A DNA stretch of 64,000 nt from JBGQOG01 sp052113705 (GCF_052113705.1 NZ_JBGQOG010000019.1:1-64000), one strand, 5' to 3'; counted from the stretch's first letter, positions 1 to 9,317 are shown. Made by a program: numbers and translations. Notes: generated from the letters alone by a model not told the origin.

Positions 1-42
1 CTACCTCAGCCCGATGGAGTTCGAGGCCCGCGCTATGCTAGC

Positions 43-467
43 TTAACCTGCTGTCCACGAAACCGGCAGCAGCTCATCCTGTCGAACCACCTCATAGCGC
101 ATGGTCATCCGGCAACAGCCGATCACCCGGCACGCCCGCCGTTCGCTCATCCCGAGATTTGCCGCCAGATGCGCGACCGCTTGCCGCGTCGCGACGGGCG
201 TCCCCACTTTTTTCCCAAGAGATCCTTCAACCCGGCATTGTCGACCATCGCATCCGCCAGCAGCCGTTTCAGACGGGCATTTTCGTCTTCGAGCCCCATC
301 AGGCGTTTGGCATCGCTGACATCCATCCCGCCAAACTTGGCGTTCCACGTGTAGACGGTCGCATCGCTGACGCCGTGCTTGCGGCACAGATCGGCGACGC
401 AAACGCTTGCCTCATGCTGCTTTAAAATGCAGATGATCTGGTCTTCGGTAAACCTGCTGCCCTTCAT
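43..467 (-). pseudogene. IS3-family (IS407-like) transposase remnant, orfA plus start of orfB
   Basis: The first frame (467 down to about 147) reads as an IS3-type OrfA: an N-terminal HTH (FTEDQIICILKQHE, then CRKHGVSDATVYTW) followed by a leucine-zipper-like stretch (LEDENARLKRLLADAM). The reading then shifts frame near position 219, where an OrfB start follows (TRQAVAHLAANLGMSERRACRVIG). Such a frame change between orfA and orfB is normal in this family. OrfB breaks off after about 55 codons at position 43, so the DDE catalytic domain is missing and the element cannot be active. No terminal inverted repeat was found. Confidence 0.8.
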
Positions 468-510
468 CTTTGGACCTTTCGCGTGGGCCAGACTGGTTCA
501 GGGTAGCGTT

Positions 511-702
511 GAAACAAAGCCATGCATCCCAGGTCGGAAGTCACGCGGCAAGCCAATCAGGCACGACAAGCGCCGTTACAGGATCGAGATTATATTCGGT
601 CGCTTAAAAGACTGGCGCAGGGTCGCCACCCGATACGATAGGTCCCCAAAGGTCTTCCTTTCAGCCATCACCCTCGCCGCAACCGTCATCTTCTGGCCAT
701 GA
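511..702 (+). pseudogene. IS5-family transposase C-terminal fragment
   Basis: About 60 codons match the C-terminal end of IS5-type DDE transposases: KPCIPGRKSRGKPI, then the catalytic-glutamate helix RIEIIFGRLKDWRRVATRYD, then FLSAITLAATVIFW. The segment around KRRYRIEI seems several residues shorter than in intact IS5 proteins, which suggests a small in-frame deletion (from memory of the family, not aligned). The N-terminal three quarters are absent. The fragment lies on the opposite strand directly behind the IS3 remnant, so it is part of a nested insertion-sequence graveyard. Confidence 0.75.
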
Positions 703-815
703 CGCGAGAACGAGATGCCGCAACGGGGCCTGCGTCGCGATCCGTTCGTTACCGTTGCAAAATGGAGGGTAATTTGGCGTCATTCCCGTATCGGATCCCT
801 AGGGAGGACTGCGGG

Positions 816-1283
816 ATGAGACTGTTTACCGGATTGAATGTGTCGCTGGCAAACACCGCCATTGGCGTGATCCGCGAACAGGGGCAGCACGGGGTTGCGC
901 GCCGCCGTGTCGCAACGCGCGCCATGGTTGCCCTGGCCAGACGCGTCGGGGTGATCCTTCACCGAACGGGGGGTGAGGACACCGCCTTCCGGTCCGGCAT
1001 CGCAGGCCCCATTCGGCCTGACGACTCGCGTTCCCAACTGTTTCCTGCCGAAACGCAGGCTTTCGCGGTCCCCCCGGGACGCGGTTCCGATGAGGCCGTG
1101 GTCAGGATTGCTGCCCGCAACACGAAGCACCCCAGTGAGACGGGCACATCGGCATTGCATGGAACCAGCATCATCTTGGCAACCGTTGCGCTGGCCAACA
1201 AGCTCGCCCGAAACGCAGGGAGCGTTCTGCGCAACGGGATCCGATTCAGCGCTCGAAGAGACATGGCCGTGGACACCATCTGA
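816..1283 (+). pseudogene. IS110-family transposase, internally deleted remnant
   Basis: The N-terminal part (MRLFTGLNVSLANTAIGVI, from position 816) resembles the RuvC-like DEDD start of IS110 transposases, although the first catalytic Asp appears as Asn (GLNVS where GLDVS is usual). The C-terminal part (ATVALANKLARNAGSVLRNG, about 1180-1240) resembles the conserved C-terminus. The middle does not look like the family and the whole is about half the usual 320-400 residues. I read it as a dead, internally scrambled copy. An upstream in-frame ATG at 699 exists but precedes the recognisable similarity. Confidence 0.55.
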
Positions 1284-1560
1284 CGCTTTCCACGGTCAAC
1301 AGGGGGGGGCGACATGGAGGTCAGCATGGAAAGGAGAACATACGCCCCCAGAGTCTGACGGTCCTCAGGGTCAGCAAGGACCTTGCCGCCAATGAGACCA
1401 AGGCGCGTGCGTAACCCCATCAAGGCCACGGCCCGCGCGCCGATCAACAGGCCGGATACCTATGCGTGATTTCCGAAGTCGTGCCAAAGTCTCAGTTGCG
1501 AACAGCAGCCGACAGATACGCCAGGGCCGGGTTTGACCCGAAAAGGCGTACCGGCGCCTT

Positions 1561-2954
1561 TCAGTCCGACCGCTCCGCAGGGCCCGCCATCACCTGCGCC
1601 AGCACCTCCCAGAAGCGCTCATTCATTTGGCTGACGTTGAACCGCATGAACTCCGCCGCCGCCTGCGCCGGGCTGAAGATATTGCCCGGCGCCAGCACCA
1701 CGTTCTGACGCATCGCCGCCTGCGCGCTCGCTGCCGCATCCCGGCCATCGGGCAGCCTGCACCACAGTTAGAACCCGCCGCGCGGCATCAGCCAGGGTTC
1801 GATGCCCAGGTGCGCCAGCCGGGCGGCACAGTCCTTGCGCGCGCGCCAGCCTGCGCCGCACACCCCCGACATGTTTGCGATAGCTGCCGTCGATCAGCGT
1901 TGCATGGACGATCGCCGCCGCCACCGGACCGGGCCCCCCGAAATGCGTTGCCACCTGCAGATCGGTCAGCGCCGCGATCATATCGGGCGGTCCCGCGATA
2001 TAGCCGCACCGGAGCGCGGCCGAGAGCGTCTTGGAAAAGCTGCCGATGCGGATAACCCGCTCCAGCCCGTCCAGGGTGGCCAGCCGTGGCGACAGATCGG
2101 GTTCGAGCACCGCGAAAGTGTCATCCTCGACAATGTTCAGGTCATGCGAAGCGGCGCGTGTCAGCAGCCGGTGCGCGGTTTTCGGGCTGATCGTGCCGCC
2201 GGTCGGGTTGCGCAGTGCGGAATTGGTGATGTAGAGGCGTGGGGCGTGATCGGCCAGCGCCGCCGTGAAGGCGGGCAGATCCGGCCCGGAGGGCGTGAAG
2301 GGAACCGACACGATCCTTTCCTTGTACACCCGGAGCAGCGCCTGGAAATTGAAGAAACAGGGGTCGTCCACCAGCACCGTATCGCCCGGCCGCAGCAGAT
2401 AGCGACAAATCAGATCAAGGGCTTGCGAGCCTGAACTGGTCAGCAGGATCGTCTCGGGGCGGATCGCCAGCCCCTCATCTGCAAATTGCCGCGCCAGAAT
2501 CCGGCGCAGGTTCTGCGACCCGAGGCTGCTGCCGTAGTCGGTCAGATCGGCATCCGGTCCCCGCGCCAGTTGCCGCAAGGCCCGCCGCATCTCCGCCTGC
2601 GGCATCCAGTCCGGGGGCAGCCAGCCACAGTCGGGTTTCAGCACGTCAGGCTCTGCATCCAGCGACTGGCGCGACACCCAGAAAGGATCCATGTCGCGTG
2701 CAGGCGCGGGTCCGGGCCCGCGCAGGTCCAGCGACGGCGAGCTGCCCGCGACATAAAAGCTGGATCCGGCGCGCGAGCGGATCAGACCTTCGGCGACCAG
2801 CCGGTCATAAGCCTCGACCACCGTCGAGGGCGACACCCCCATCATCCCGGCAAAGCGCCGGATCGAGGGCAGGCGCTCTCCCGGCACCAGCGCGCGCGGC
2901 GAGCTTGCGTCGGATCGCCTCCATGACATCGTTCGTGCGGGGGGATCGGGTCAT
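1561..2954 (-). pseudogene. MocR/PdxR-type GntR-aminotransferase regulator, frameshifted pseudogene
   Basis: A GntR winged helix (LPSIRRFAGMMGVSPSTVVE) is followed by a fold-type I aminotransferase domain with SGSQALDLICRYLLRPGD, NPTGG and the PLP-lysine segment SFSKTLSAALR. MocR proteins use PLP as a cofactor-sensing module. The gene is broken in three places. One base is lost or gained in a GCGCGC run near 2895, separating the true start at 2954 from the rest. A second shift lies near 1850. A stop codon sits at 1768-1770, where the family reads Gly-Gly-Phe-Tyr-Leu-Trp. The C-terminus can still be followed to 1561. MocR regulators usually sit divergent from their target, here the broken permease at 3070. 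Confidence 0.85.
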
Positions 2955-3069
2955 TGCAGTGAATTGTATCCCTGACTGGAGCCGTACAGTTTGGCGCAAT
3001 CGTATCGGTCCGTCCCTGTCCGCGCCAGCGCCAGGGCATTATCCCGGCGCAAAAGCGATCAGGTGGCCA

Positions 3070-3849
3070 ATGAAGCGGTTTGGGGCAGGCTGGGGCAGCG
3101 GGCTCTTAGGGGTCATCATCTTCAGCGGATCGCTGCCTGCGACGCGGGTGGCGGTGCGGGATTTTCGCCGCTGTTTCTGACCTCAGCGCGGGCGGTGATC
3201 CCGGCATTGCTGGGCCTCGACCTCTTGATCGCGCTGCGGCAGGCGCGGCCGGTGCGCCGTGATCTGGCATCGCTGGGCTTTACGGCCGCCGGGGTGGTGA
3301 TCGGCTTTCCGCTGCTGACGGCGCTGGCGCTGCGGCAGATGACCTCGGCCCATTCCATCGTGTTCATCGGGCTTTTGCCGCTGGCCACGGCGCTTTTCGC
3401 CGTGCTGCGCGGCGGCGAGCGGCCCGGTCCGGTCTTTTGGCTGTTTTCCGGCGCGGGCAGTCTGGCGGTCGCGGGCTTTGCCGAGGGCGCGGTATTGTCG
3501 CGCCGGCTCGGGGGCTGGCAGGTGATCTCGTGGGCGCTGGTGCTGTGACTGCCGATGATGGCCGCGCTGATGCTGGCAACCTGGCCTGCGGGTTTCGCGG
3601 AGATCACGCCGTCGCAATGGCTGAGCCTTGGCTATGTCTCGGTGTTCAGCATGCTGGTGGGGTTTGTCTTCTGGTATCGCGGTCTGGCGCGTGGCGGGAT
3701 CGCGGGGGTGGGCCAGTTGCAACTGCTGCAGCCCTTCTTCGGGCTGGCGCTGGCGGCACTGCTGCTGGGCGAGCCCGTGGCCTGGTCCATGATCGCGGTG
3801 ACGGTATTTGTGGTCCTTTGTGTCGCGGGGGCGAAAAGGTTCGCCTCAG
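3070..3849 (+). pseudogene. EamA/DMT-family permease, frameshifted pseudogene
   Basis: Hydrophobic segments match the ten-helix drug/metabolite transporter family: the first helix after the ATG at 3070 (GLLGVIIFSGSLPATRVAV), SAHSIVFIGLLPLATALFAVL in the middle, and GQLQLLQPFFGLALAALLLGE near the C-terminus. A one-base loss in the TTTT run near 3166 moves the reading frame. A TGA at 3546-3548 interrupts the linker between the two EamA repeats, probably replacing a Trp codon. The C-terminus is also run on past the expected end near 3849. It is divergent from the equally broken MocR gene, so regulator and transporter seem to have decayed together. Confidence 0.8.
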
Positions 3850-4119
3850 GCGGAGAACTCCCCGCGCGGCGGCGCAATACCCTCTTGCCCCGCACCCGAA
3901 GGGGGCAACAGTCACGGGGGCACAGTCACGCGGCCTCATCGAGAGATCCGCGGCCGCAGGCTTTGGCAGGGGCAGAACAGGTCTCTTGCAGTCAGAGCGA
4001 AGAATTTTACGCGCGGAGCATGGAAGCAAGACAGCTGGGCCGCAAGATGGGCGGGCCGCGCCGCCGCACGTCCGCTTTGAACCCTTCGCCGCCCGGGAAA
4101 ATCCTGCTAATCTCGGCGG

Positions 4120-4608
4120 ATGACAGCGACCGGACAGTATCTCTTTCGCAAAGTGACTACGGGTGATCTGGCCCTGCTGTCGGGGTGGCGGGCACAGCCG
4201 CATGTCCGTGCCTGGTGGGGCGAAGATCAGCCCGATGGTGCAGAGAACCGCGCTGACCCACGCGTTGCCAGATGGATCGTCGAGACGGCGGGCAAACCCT
4301 TTGCCTTCATGCAGGATTACACGGTCCATGGTTGGGAGACGCATCATTTCGCCCCTCTTCCGGCGGGGTCACGGGGGATCGACCAATATATCGGCGCGGC
4401 TGAGATGATCGGCCTCGGCCACGGCACGGCCTTCATCCGGCAAAGGGTGCGAGATCTGTTCGCGGCCGGTGCGCCCGTCGTTGCGACCGATCCGCATCCT
4501 GAGAACGCACGCGCGATTGCCGTCTACCGGAAAATCGGCTTTGAAGTCTTTGGTCCCGCGCAGGAAACCCCGTGGGGACTGATCTTGCCGATGAAGATCG
4601 AAGGCTAG
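4120..4608 (+). CDS. GNAT family acetyltransferase, AAC(6')-like
   Basis: The 162-residue product resembles the AacA4/IucB-type branch of the GNAT acetyl-CoA N-acyltransferases. It has an N-terminal strand-helix (LFRKVTTGDLALLSGWRAQPHVRAWW), a central segment with IGAAEMIGLGHGTAFIRQRV that fits the pyrophosphate-binding loop region, and a C-terminal DPHPENARAIAVYRKIGFEVFG, the usual Asn/Tyr acetyl-CoA-binding helix. The substrate cannot be told from the sequence; aminoglycoside or hydroxylysine-type acetylation are both known in this branch. It is a lone intact gene between pseudogenes and the ABC importer. The central region seems slightly shorter than in active AAC(6') enzymes, so reduced function is possible. 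Confidence 0.75.
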   Translation: MTATGQYLFRKVTTGDLALLSGWRAQPHVRAWWGEDQPDGAENRADPRVARWIVETAGKPFAFMQDYTVHGWETHHFAPLPAGSRGIDQYIGAAEMIGLGHGTAFIRQRVRDLFAAGAPVVATDPHPENARAIAVYRKIGFEVFGPAQETPWGLILPMKIEG

Positions 4609-4815
4609 ATCGACCGGCGGCCTTGCGCCCGAAGGGCTGATGCGGCGCGGCAGAGCAGGGTCGTCCCTGAAACTCTGGCCTTTGGTATGTTTCGCGCTGG
4701 CCAGTCCCGCCCGACAGGCGGCGAGGGTCCGCGCACCGGTGCCTCAGGCGGCCATATCGTTGCCGCTATCTGTCGTCCGGCCCCTATGGCTGGTGGGTGG
4801 GGACGGGCGGCGGCG

Positions 4816-5580
4816 CTACGCGACCTTGAAGCGGATATGCGGTTGTCCCGGCACGGCCGAGGCGCTGATCTCGGCCTCAACCCGGAAGACATCGCGCAAA
4901 AGCCTCTCGGTCAGCACGGTCTCGGGCGGGCCAAAGGCCACCACGGCGCCGTCTTGCAGCACCACGATCCGGTCGCAGAACATCGCGGCCAGATTAAGGT
5001 CGTGCAGGGCGACGATGCTGGTCTGCTCAAGGTCGCGGACCATCCGCAGGATCTCGATCTGGTGGTGGATGTCGAGATGGTTCGTCGGCTCATCCAGAAA
5101 CATCACGCGGGGGGCCTGCGCCAGCGCGCGGGCAATGTGAACCCGCTGCCGCTCGCCCCCAGACAGGGTCTGCCAGGGCTGGGTCCGGCGGCTGGTCATG
5201 TCCACCCGCGCCAAAGCGTCGGCCACCGCGGCCTCATCCTGCGCCGACCAGCCCGCCAGCGCCGAGCGGTGCGGGGTCCGCCCCAGCCGCACCACATCGC
5301 GCACCGAGACATTGGTGTCGGTCGCGGCGCTTTGCTGCACAAAGGCCACCTGCCGCGCCAGCACCCGGCGCGGTACATGTGCAATGTTCTGACCGTTGAT
5401 CTCGACCTGCCCGGATTGCGGTGTCCGCAGCCCCGCCAGCAGCCGCAGGAGTGAGGATTTCCCCGAGCCGTTCGGCCCGATCAGGCCCAGCGTTTCCCCC
5501 GGTTCCACCGCCAGCGAGACATCCGAAACGATGGTCCGGCGGCGGACGCCCCAGACCAGATTACGGGCGATGACACTCAT
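4816..5580 (-). CDS. Iron-siderophore/cobalamin-type ABC transporter ATP-binding protein
   Basis: This 254-residue cytoplasmic ATPase belongs to the FepC/FecE/BtuD group. Walker A is GPNGSGKSS (residues 35-43), the ABC signature LSGGERQR (139-146) and Walker B VMFLDEPTNHLD (159-170), followed by the switch histidine in ALHDLNLA. It powers the permease encoded just upstream. It is the last gene of a three-gene operon: its ATG overlaps the permease stop by 4 bp. The ligand is most likely a ferric siderophore or a related chelate; haem or cobalamin cannot be ruled out from the ATPase alone. Confidence 0.93.
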   Translation of the reverse strand: MSVIARNLVWGVRRRTIVSDVSLAVEPGETLGLIGPNGSGKSSLLRLLAGLRTPQSGQVEINGQNIAHVPRRVLARQVAFVQQSAATDTNVSVRDVVRLGRTPHRSALAGWSAQDEAAVADALARVDMTSRRTQPWQTLSGGERQRVHIARALAQAPRVMFLDEPTNHLDIHHQIEILRMVRDLEQTSIVALHDLNLAAMFCDRIVVLQDGAVVAFGPPETVLTERLLRDVFRVEAEISASAVPGQPHIRFKVA

Positions 5581-6620
5581 ATCTGCGGCCTCGAACGGTA
5601 GAGGATGATGGCAAAGAAGGGCACGCCGACCAGCGCGGTGACCACACCGATCGGGATGGTCTGCTGCGTCACGATCACGCGTGAGGCGATGTCGGCCAGC
5701 ACCATGAAGACCGCGCCCGCCGCCGCGCAGGCGGGCAGCAGCCGCAGATGCATCGGCCCGACGATGGCGCGCGCCGCATGGGGTACCACCAGGCCGACAA
5801 AGCCGATCGCCCCCACCATGCTGACAATGGTCGCCGTCACCATCGCGGTCACACCGAACAGGATCAGCCGGATCCGGCCCACCGGCACGCCCAGCGCCGC
5901 CGCATCTTCATCGCCGAAGGTGAAGGCATCGAGCGAGCGGGCCATCCAGAGACAGACCGCAAACCCCAGCACCACCACGAAAAACAGCAGTTGCGCATCG
6001 GGCCAGCGCACGCCGCCGAAGCTGCCGAGCAGCCAGAACATCACATCGCGCGCCTGCTGTGCATTGCCCGAGGTGGTAACGATATAAGAGGTCAGCGCGT
6101 TGAAAAGCTGCGAGGCGGCCACCCCGGCCAGAATGGTGTGGTTCGGCCCGCTCGTGGCGCCATTCGACAGGAGGGCCACCAGCGCGAAAGCGGCAAAGGC
6201 CCCGGCAAAAGCCCCCATCGAGAGCGAGAGCCCGCCAGCGCCGATGCCCAGCACAATCACGCAGACCGCCCCCGTCGAGGCCCCCGCCGAAACGCCGAGC
6301 ACAAAGGGTTCGGCCAGTGCGTTGCGCAACAGGGCCTGCAGGATCGCGCCGCAGAGCGCCAGCCCGGCCCCGGCAAGGGCCGCGACCAGGGCGCGGCTCA
6401 GCCGCAGGTCCCAGACCACGCTTTGCTGGATCGGCGGAATGTCGGCGTGGGTCAGGCCCAGACTGTTGCTGACCGCCAGAAATACCGTGCGCAGCCCGAT
6501 GGTGTAATCGCCAATGGCGGTCGCCGATGCGACCGCCATCACCAGAATGACCAGTGCCAGCACGAGAACAAGAACCAGCCTGCGTGTCTGGTCGCGTGTG
6601 TCATCCATCGGCGCGATCAC
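5577..6620 (-). CDS. FecCD-type ABC transporter permease
   Basis: This 347-residue inner-membrane protein has about nine to ten hydrophobic helices, starting with LVLVLVLALVILVMAVASAT, and the FecCD-family core LRLSRALVAALAGAGLALCGAILQ followed by NPLAEP-like LRNALAEPFVLGVSAGAS. The cytoplasmic loop with VGAIGFVGLVVPHAAR is the usual contact with the ATPase. Homodimers form the channel in known systems such as BtuC. It overlaps both neighbours by 4 bp (ATGA), so all three subunits are probably translationally coupled. Confidence 0.93.
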   Translation of the reverse strand: MIAPMDDTRDQTRRLVLVLVLALVILVMAVASATAIGDYTIGLRTVFLAVSNSLGLTHADIPPIQQSVVWDLRLSRALVAALAGAGLALCGAILQALLRNALAEPFVLGVSAGASTGAVCVIVLGIGAGGLSLSMGAFAGAFAAFALVALLSNGATSGPNHTILAGVAASQLFNALTSYIVTTSGNAQQARDVMFWLLGSFGGVRWPDAQLLFFVVVLGFAVCLWMARSLDAFTFGDEDAAALGVPVGRIRLILFGVTAMVTATIVSMVGAIGFVGLVVPHAARAIVGPMHLRLLPACAAAGAVFMVLADIASRVIVTQQTIPIGVVTALVGVPFFAIILYRSRPQI

Positions 6621-7636
6621 GGCAGCTCAAGCGTCCTGAGCTGTGCCGCCACTTCCTCGGCGCCGTAAAGGGTGCGGATGCTCGGGTTCATCGCGGCCCC
6701 GCTCATCTCGACGATCCGGCCGGATTTCACCGCCTCCATCTGGCTGACCGTCGGGTCCGAGGTCAGAAAGGCGATCTTGGCCGCCGCCGTGTCCAGATCC
6801 CAGCGGTTGCGGTCGACCTGTGCCGCCACAAAGACGGTCGGGTTGGCGGCCATGATGCCCTCCCAGCCGAGCGTTGGCCATTCGGCCTCGGTTTTCACGG
6901 CGTTGGTGCCGCCAAGGATGTCGGCGATATAGCCCGAGGGGCCATTGCCGCCGCCCAGATAGGCATCATCCGCCGGCGAGGGGCTGGAGAACCAGAACAG
7001 GAAGCTCAGCTTGTCATTCTGGGCGAATTCGGCGCGGAGCTTGGCTTCGCGCGCCTTGAAATCCGCGATCAGCGCGTCGCCCCGGTCCGCCACGTCATAG
7101 ATGCGCGCCATATCTTCGATCTCTTGGTAGAGCAGATCCATGGTCCAGAGGCTGCCGCGGCTGCCATAGGCATCCTTGCCCGTCTGCGCGGTGGAGCAGG
7201 CACTGGGCGAGAGATAGGTGGGGATGCCGAGCTTTTCGAAATCCGCACGCTTGGCGACCTTGCTGTCGGGCCCCATCAGGGTGAGCAACATCGCGGGCAC
7301 GAAATCGGGCTGTTTCGACAGCACCGCTTCCAGCGTCGGGAATTCGACGGTCAGCACCTCCACCTTGCTGTTGGCGGCCTCCAGCTCCGGCAGAACCTTG
7401 TTCGGCCAGAAAGCAGTGGCGGCCATCCGGTCCTCAAGCCCCAGAAGGAACAGGATCTCAGCGCTGTTTTGCCCCAGCGCGACCGTCCGCTCGGGCGCCT
7501 TGGTGAAGGTGACCTGTTCACCGCAATTCTCGATGGTGAGGGGGTAGCTCGTCCGCTCCGCCTGCGCGGCGGTGCAAAAAAGTGCCGCGGTGAGGCCGCT
7601 CAGCGCCGCAAGGCCAGTGGTGCGCATGTGATCCAT
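6617..7636 (-). CDS. Periplasmic substrate-binding protein of the FecCD-type importer
   Basis: The 339-residue product begins with a signal peptide ending AAQA|ER near residue 26 and continues as a cluster A-III helical-backbone binding protein: VTFTKAPERTVALGQNSAEILFLLG in the first lobe and WPTLGWEGIMAANPTVFV in the second. No lipobox cysteine is seen, so it should be soluble in the periplasm. It is the first gene of the importer operon. ATG at 7636 is used here; an in-frame ATG at 7627 would only remove three residues. The 5' leader carries competing inverted repeats that reach the start region (see 7639-7711). The ligand is not readable; a ferric chelate is the most likely class. Confidence 0.9.
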   Translation of the reverse strand: MDHMRTTGLAALSGLTAALFCTAAQAERTSYPLTIENCGEQVTFTKAPERTVALGQNSAEILFLLGLEDRMAATAFWPNKVLPELEAANSKVEVLTVEFPTLEAVLSKQPDFVPAMLLTLMGPDSKVAKRADFEKLGIPTYLSPSACSTAQTGKDAYGSRGSLWTMDLLYQEIEDMARIYDVADRGDALIADFKAREAKLRAEFAQNDKLSFLFWFSSPSPADDAYLGGGNGPSGYIADILGGTNAVKTEAEWPTLGWEGIMAANPTVFVAAQVDRNRWDLDTAAAKIAFLTSDPTVSQMEAVKSGRIVEMSGAAMNPSIRTLYGAEEVAAQLRTLELP

Positions 7637-7638
7637 CC

Positions 7639-7711
7639 ATTTCCGACAAAAAAAGTCGGTTGCTGGTAGGCGGCGGCAGCGGAAAGATCAAGAGTGTTTT
7701 TGTCGGAAAAT
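7639..7711 (-). promoter_or_regulatory. Competing inverted repeats over the importer leader
   Basis: Read on the minus strand, a segment at 7711-7697 (CATTTTCCGACAAAAA) is nearly the exact complement of TTTTTTTGTCGGAAATG at 7655-7639. The second segment also closes a tight local hairpin, CCGAC-T7-GTCGG (7657-7641), a few bases before the start codon at 7636. The GTCGG arm can therefore pair with either of two upstream CCGAC copies, and the GGAA next to it is the only ribosome-binding-site candidate. This could be an attenuator-like RNA switch or a DNA operator; the sequence alone does not decide. Confidence 0.45.
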
Positions 7712-7816
7712 GCCGCGAGGCTGGCCGTGGCGCGGGTAGTGACTGTGCGGGGGGCGTGGTTTACCGCACGGTAAGGGCTGACGGCTATGCTGCGCCCCGA
7801 GGAAGGGGCCCGCGCG

Positions 7817-8950
7817 ATGACAGACACCACCACCTGGGGATGGTATTCACCCAGCCCATGGCCCGGGTTTTCCATCTCTGATCAGGACAATCTCGACGCC
7901 AGCGGGAACGGCCTTGCCGTCAATCCGGCAGGCTATGTCGAGTTTGTGATGCGCGACAGCAATGGCGATGGCATCATCTATGACCATGACACGGATGATG
8001 TGCAGCCTGCCGATTACGCCGAATATATCCTGGGCCCGACACTGACGCTGCATCCGCAGGAAATCGCGCTGTATACCGGCTCGACCATGGTGATCGGCGG
8101 TGTCACCTACACCAACCTCAATATTGAAGTGACACTGTTTGAGGACGGTTCCTGGGGGGCGCGTCTGATGGACAGTTCGATCCCGCCCGGGACGCATCAC
8201 ATGAATGTGGAGCAGGTGACGCTCGGCACCTGGAATGGTGTGGAATATGATGGGGTGTATACCGCGAATGTGGACAATCCCTTTGTCTGCTTTGCGGCGC
8301 AAACCCGGATCGCGACCGAGCGCGGATGGCTGCGCGCCGATGCGCTTGCGGTGGGTGACAGGGTCGTGACGCGGGATGATGGGGTGCAGGAGATCCTCTG
8401 GACCGGGCGGCGGCAAGTCTTCGCCCGGGGACGGCATGCGCCCTGGATGGTGCGGGCAGGCGCCTTCGGGGCGCATGGCACGCTGATGCTGTCGGCGCAG
8501 CACCGGCTGTTTCTGGCTCCGGCAGCGGCGCAGGGCAGGGACAGCGGCTATCTTGCTGCCATCAAACATCTGGGCCAGGCCCGAGACGGCCGGATCGCGC
8601 GGCTGACCACGGGACGGTTGCTGACCTATGTGCATTTCCTGCTGCCGCGCCATGCGTTGGTCTGCGCCGAGGGGCTCTGGGCGGAGAGCCTCTATCCCGG
8701 ACCCGAGGCGCTGGCCGCGCTGAGTGAGGCGGTGCGCGATGATTTGCTGGCCCGCGGCGGCCTTGCGGGGGCGGCGCTGCCCGCGGCCTATGGCCCGATG
8801 GCGCGCCGCTGCCTGAACCGGCGCGAGACGGCATCGCTGCTCCGGGGGCAGGGCGCTGAGGCCTGGATCAGACCGGTCGCGGAGGATCTGCCGCGGTGGC
8901 GGCAGGTCCCCGGTGGGGATGCTGCGCGCCCCGAGCCGCTGGCCTGTTGA
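7817..8950 (+). CDS. Hint-domain protein (Hint_2 type) with a short N-terminal domain
   Basis: The ATG at 7817 is preferred over one at 7787 because AGGAAGG lies about 10 bases before it. The 377-residue product has an acidic N-terminal domain of about 155 residues with a possible calcium-type loop (DSNGDGIIYDHDTDD). A C-terminal Hint domain follows, opening with Cys158 (CFAAQTRIATERG, then VGDRVVTRDDG) and holding the conserved His in LSAQHRLFL. Hint domains are the self-cleaving fold of inteins and hedgehog proteins; Hint_2 proteins are common in this family of bacteria and their role is unsettled. No signal peptide is seen, so any export would be unconventional. One of four Hint proteins within 10 kb. 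Confidence 0.85.
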   Translation: MTDTTTWGWYSPSPWPGFSISDQDNLDASGNGLAVNPAGYVEFVMRDSNGDGIIYDHDTDDVQPADYAEYILGPTLTLHPQEIALYTGSTMVIGGVTYTNLNIEVTLFEDGSWGARLMDSSIPPGTHHMNVEQVTLGTWNGVEYDGVYTANVDNPFVCFAAQTRIATERGWLRADALAVGDRVVTRDDGVQEILWTGRRQVFARGRHAPWMVRAGAFGAHGTLMLSAQHRLFLAPAAAQGRDSGYLAAIKHLGQARDGRIARLTTGRLLTYVHFLLPRHALVCAEGLWAESLYPGPEALAALSEAVRDDLLARGGLAGAALPAAYGPMARRCLNRRETASLLRGQGAEAWIRPVAEDLPRWRQVPGGDAARPEPLAC

Positions 8951-9047
8951 GGGCCTGGCCCGTTGCGGGCCTGATTTGGTGAGGGCCAGACCTGTTGGTG
9001 GCCACACCTGTTGGGGACCCGTTGTTTAGCGCCTGACCTGTTGGAGG
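8938..9047 (+). repeat. Degenerate 16-bp tandem repeat array, about seven units
   Basis: Units of the form CCTGRCCTGTTGNGGG start at 8938, 8954, 8970, 8986, 9002, 9018 (a shortened unit) and 9032. The first unit overlaps the TGA stop of the upstream Hint gene (8948-8950). Unit sequences differ at several positions, so this is an old or selected array and not a recent slippage product. No ORF of note crosses it on either strand. Confidence 0.8.
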
Positions 9048-9317
9048 CAGCGCAGCCGGCTTTGGCCCACGCGCGCCGCACCGCACGGGTAACGCTCCGG
9101 TACCGCTGCGCCGCATCCTCCGTCAGGGCGGGCGTGCGGCATTGACAGGGCGCCCCATCGCCCGCTATCCCGGCGTCAAGGTTTCGTGCACCTGCCGCCT
9201 GCGGATGAAAATCACGGTGAAGCCCGACACGACGTTCTTCTCTTTCCCAAAGCGCATTTCGCAGCTGGGCAATGCAGGTCCCCATCCCGATCGAAATGCC
9301 TCTTTGAGGAATGAGCG
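9048..9317. other. Gene-free stretch before the MATE gene
   Basis: Together with the repeat array this leaves 367 bases (8951-9317) without a supported gene. The part from 9048 holds no recognisable hairpin terminator or strong promoter that I could see. ORFs crossing it on either strand have no family resemblance and atypical composition. Confidence 0.5.

Noticed and set aside
1802..2434. Long plus-strand ORF across the MocR pseudogene
   Set aside because: It is antisense to a region with clear aminotransferase motifs; its product is arginine-rich and unlike any family.
8938..9047. CRISPR array
   Set aside because: Units are 16 bp, contiguous and without spacers; no cas gene is in the window. 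The 15-bp arrays fail for the same reasons.
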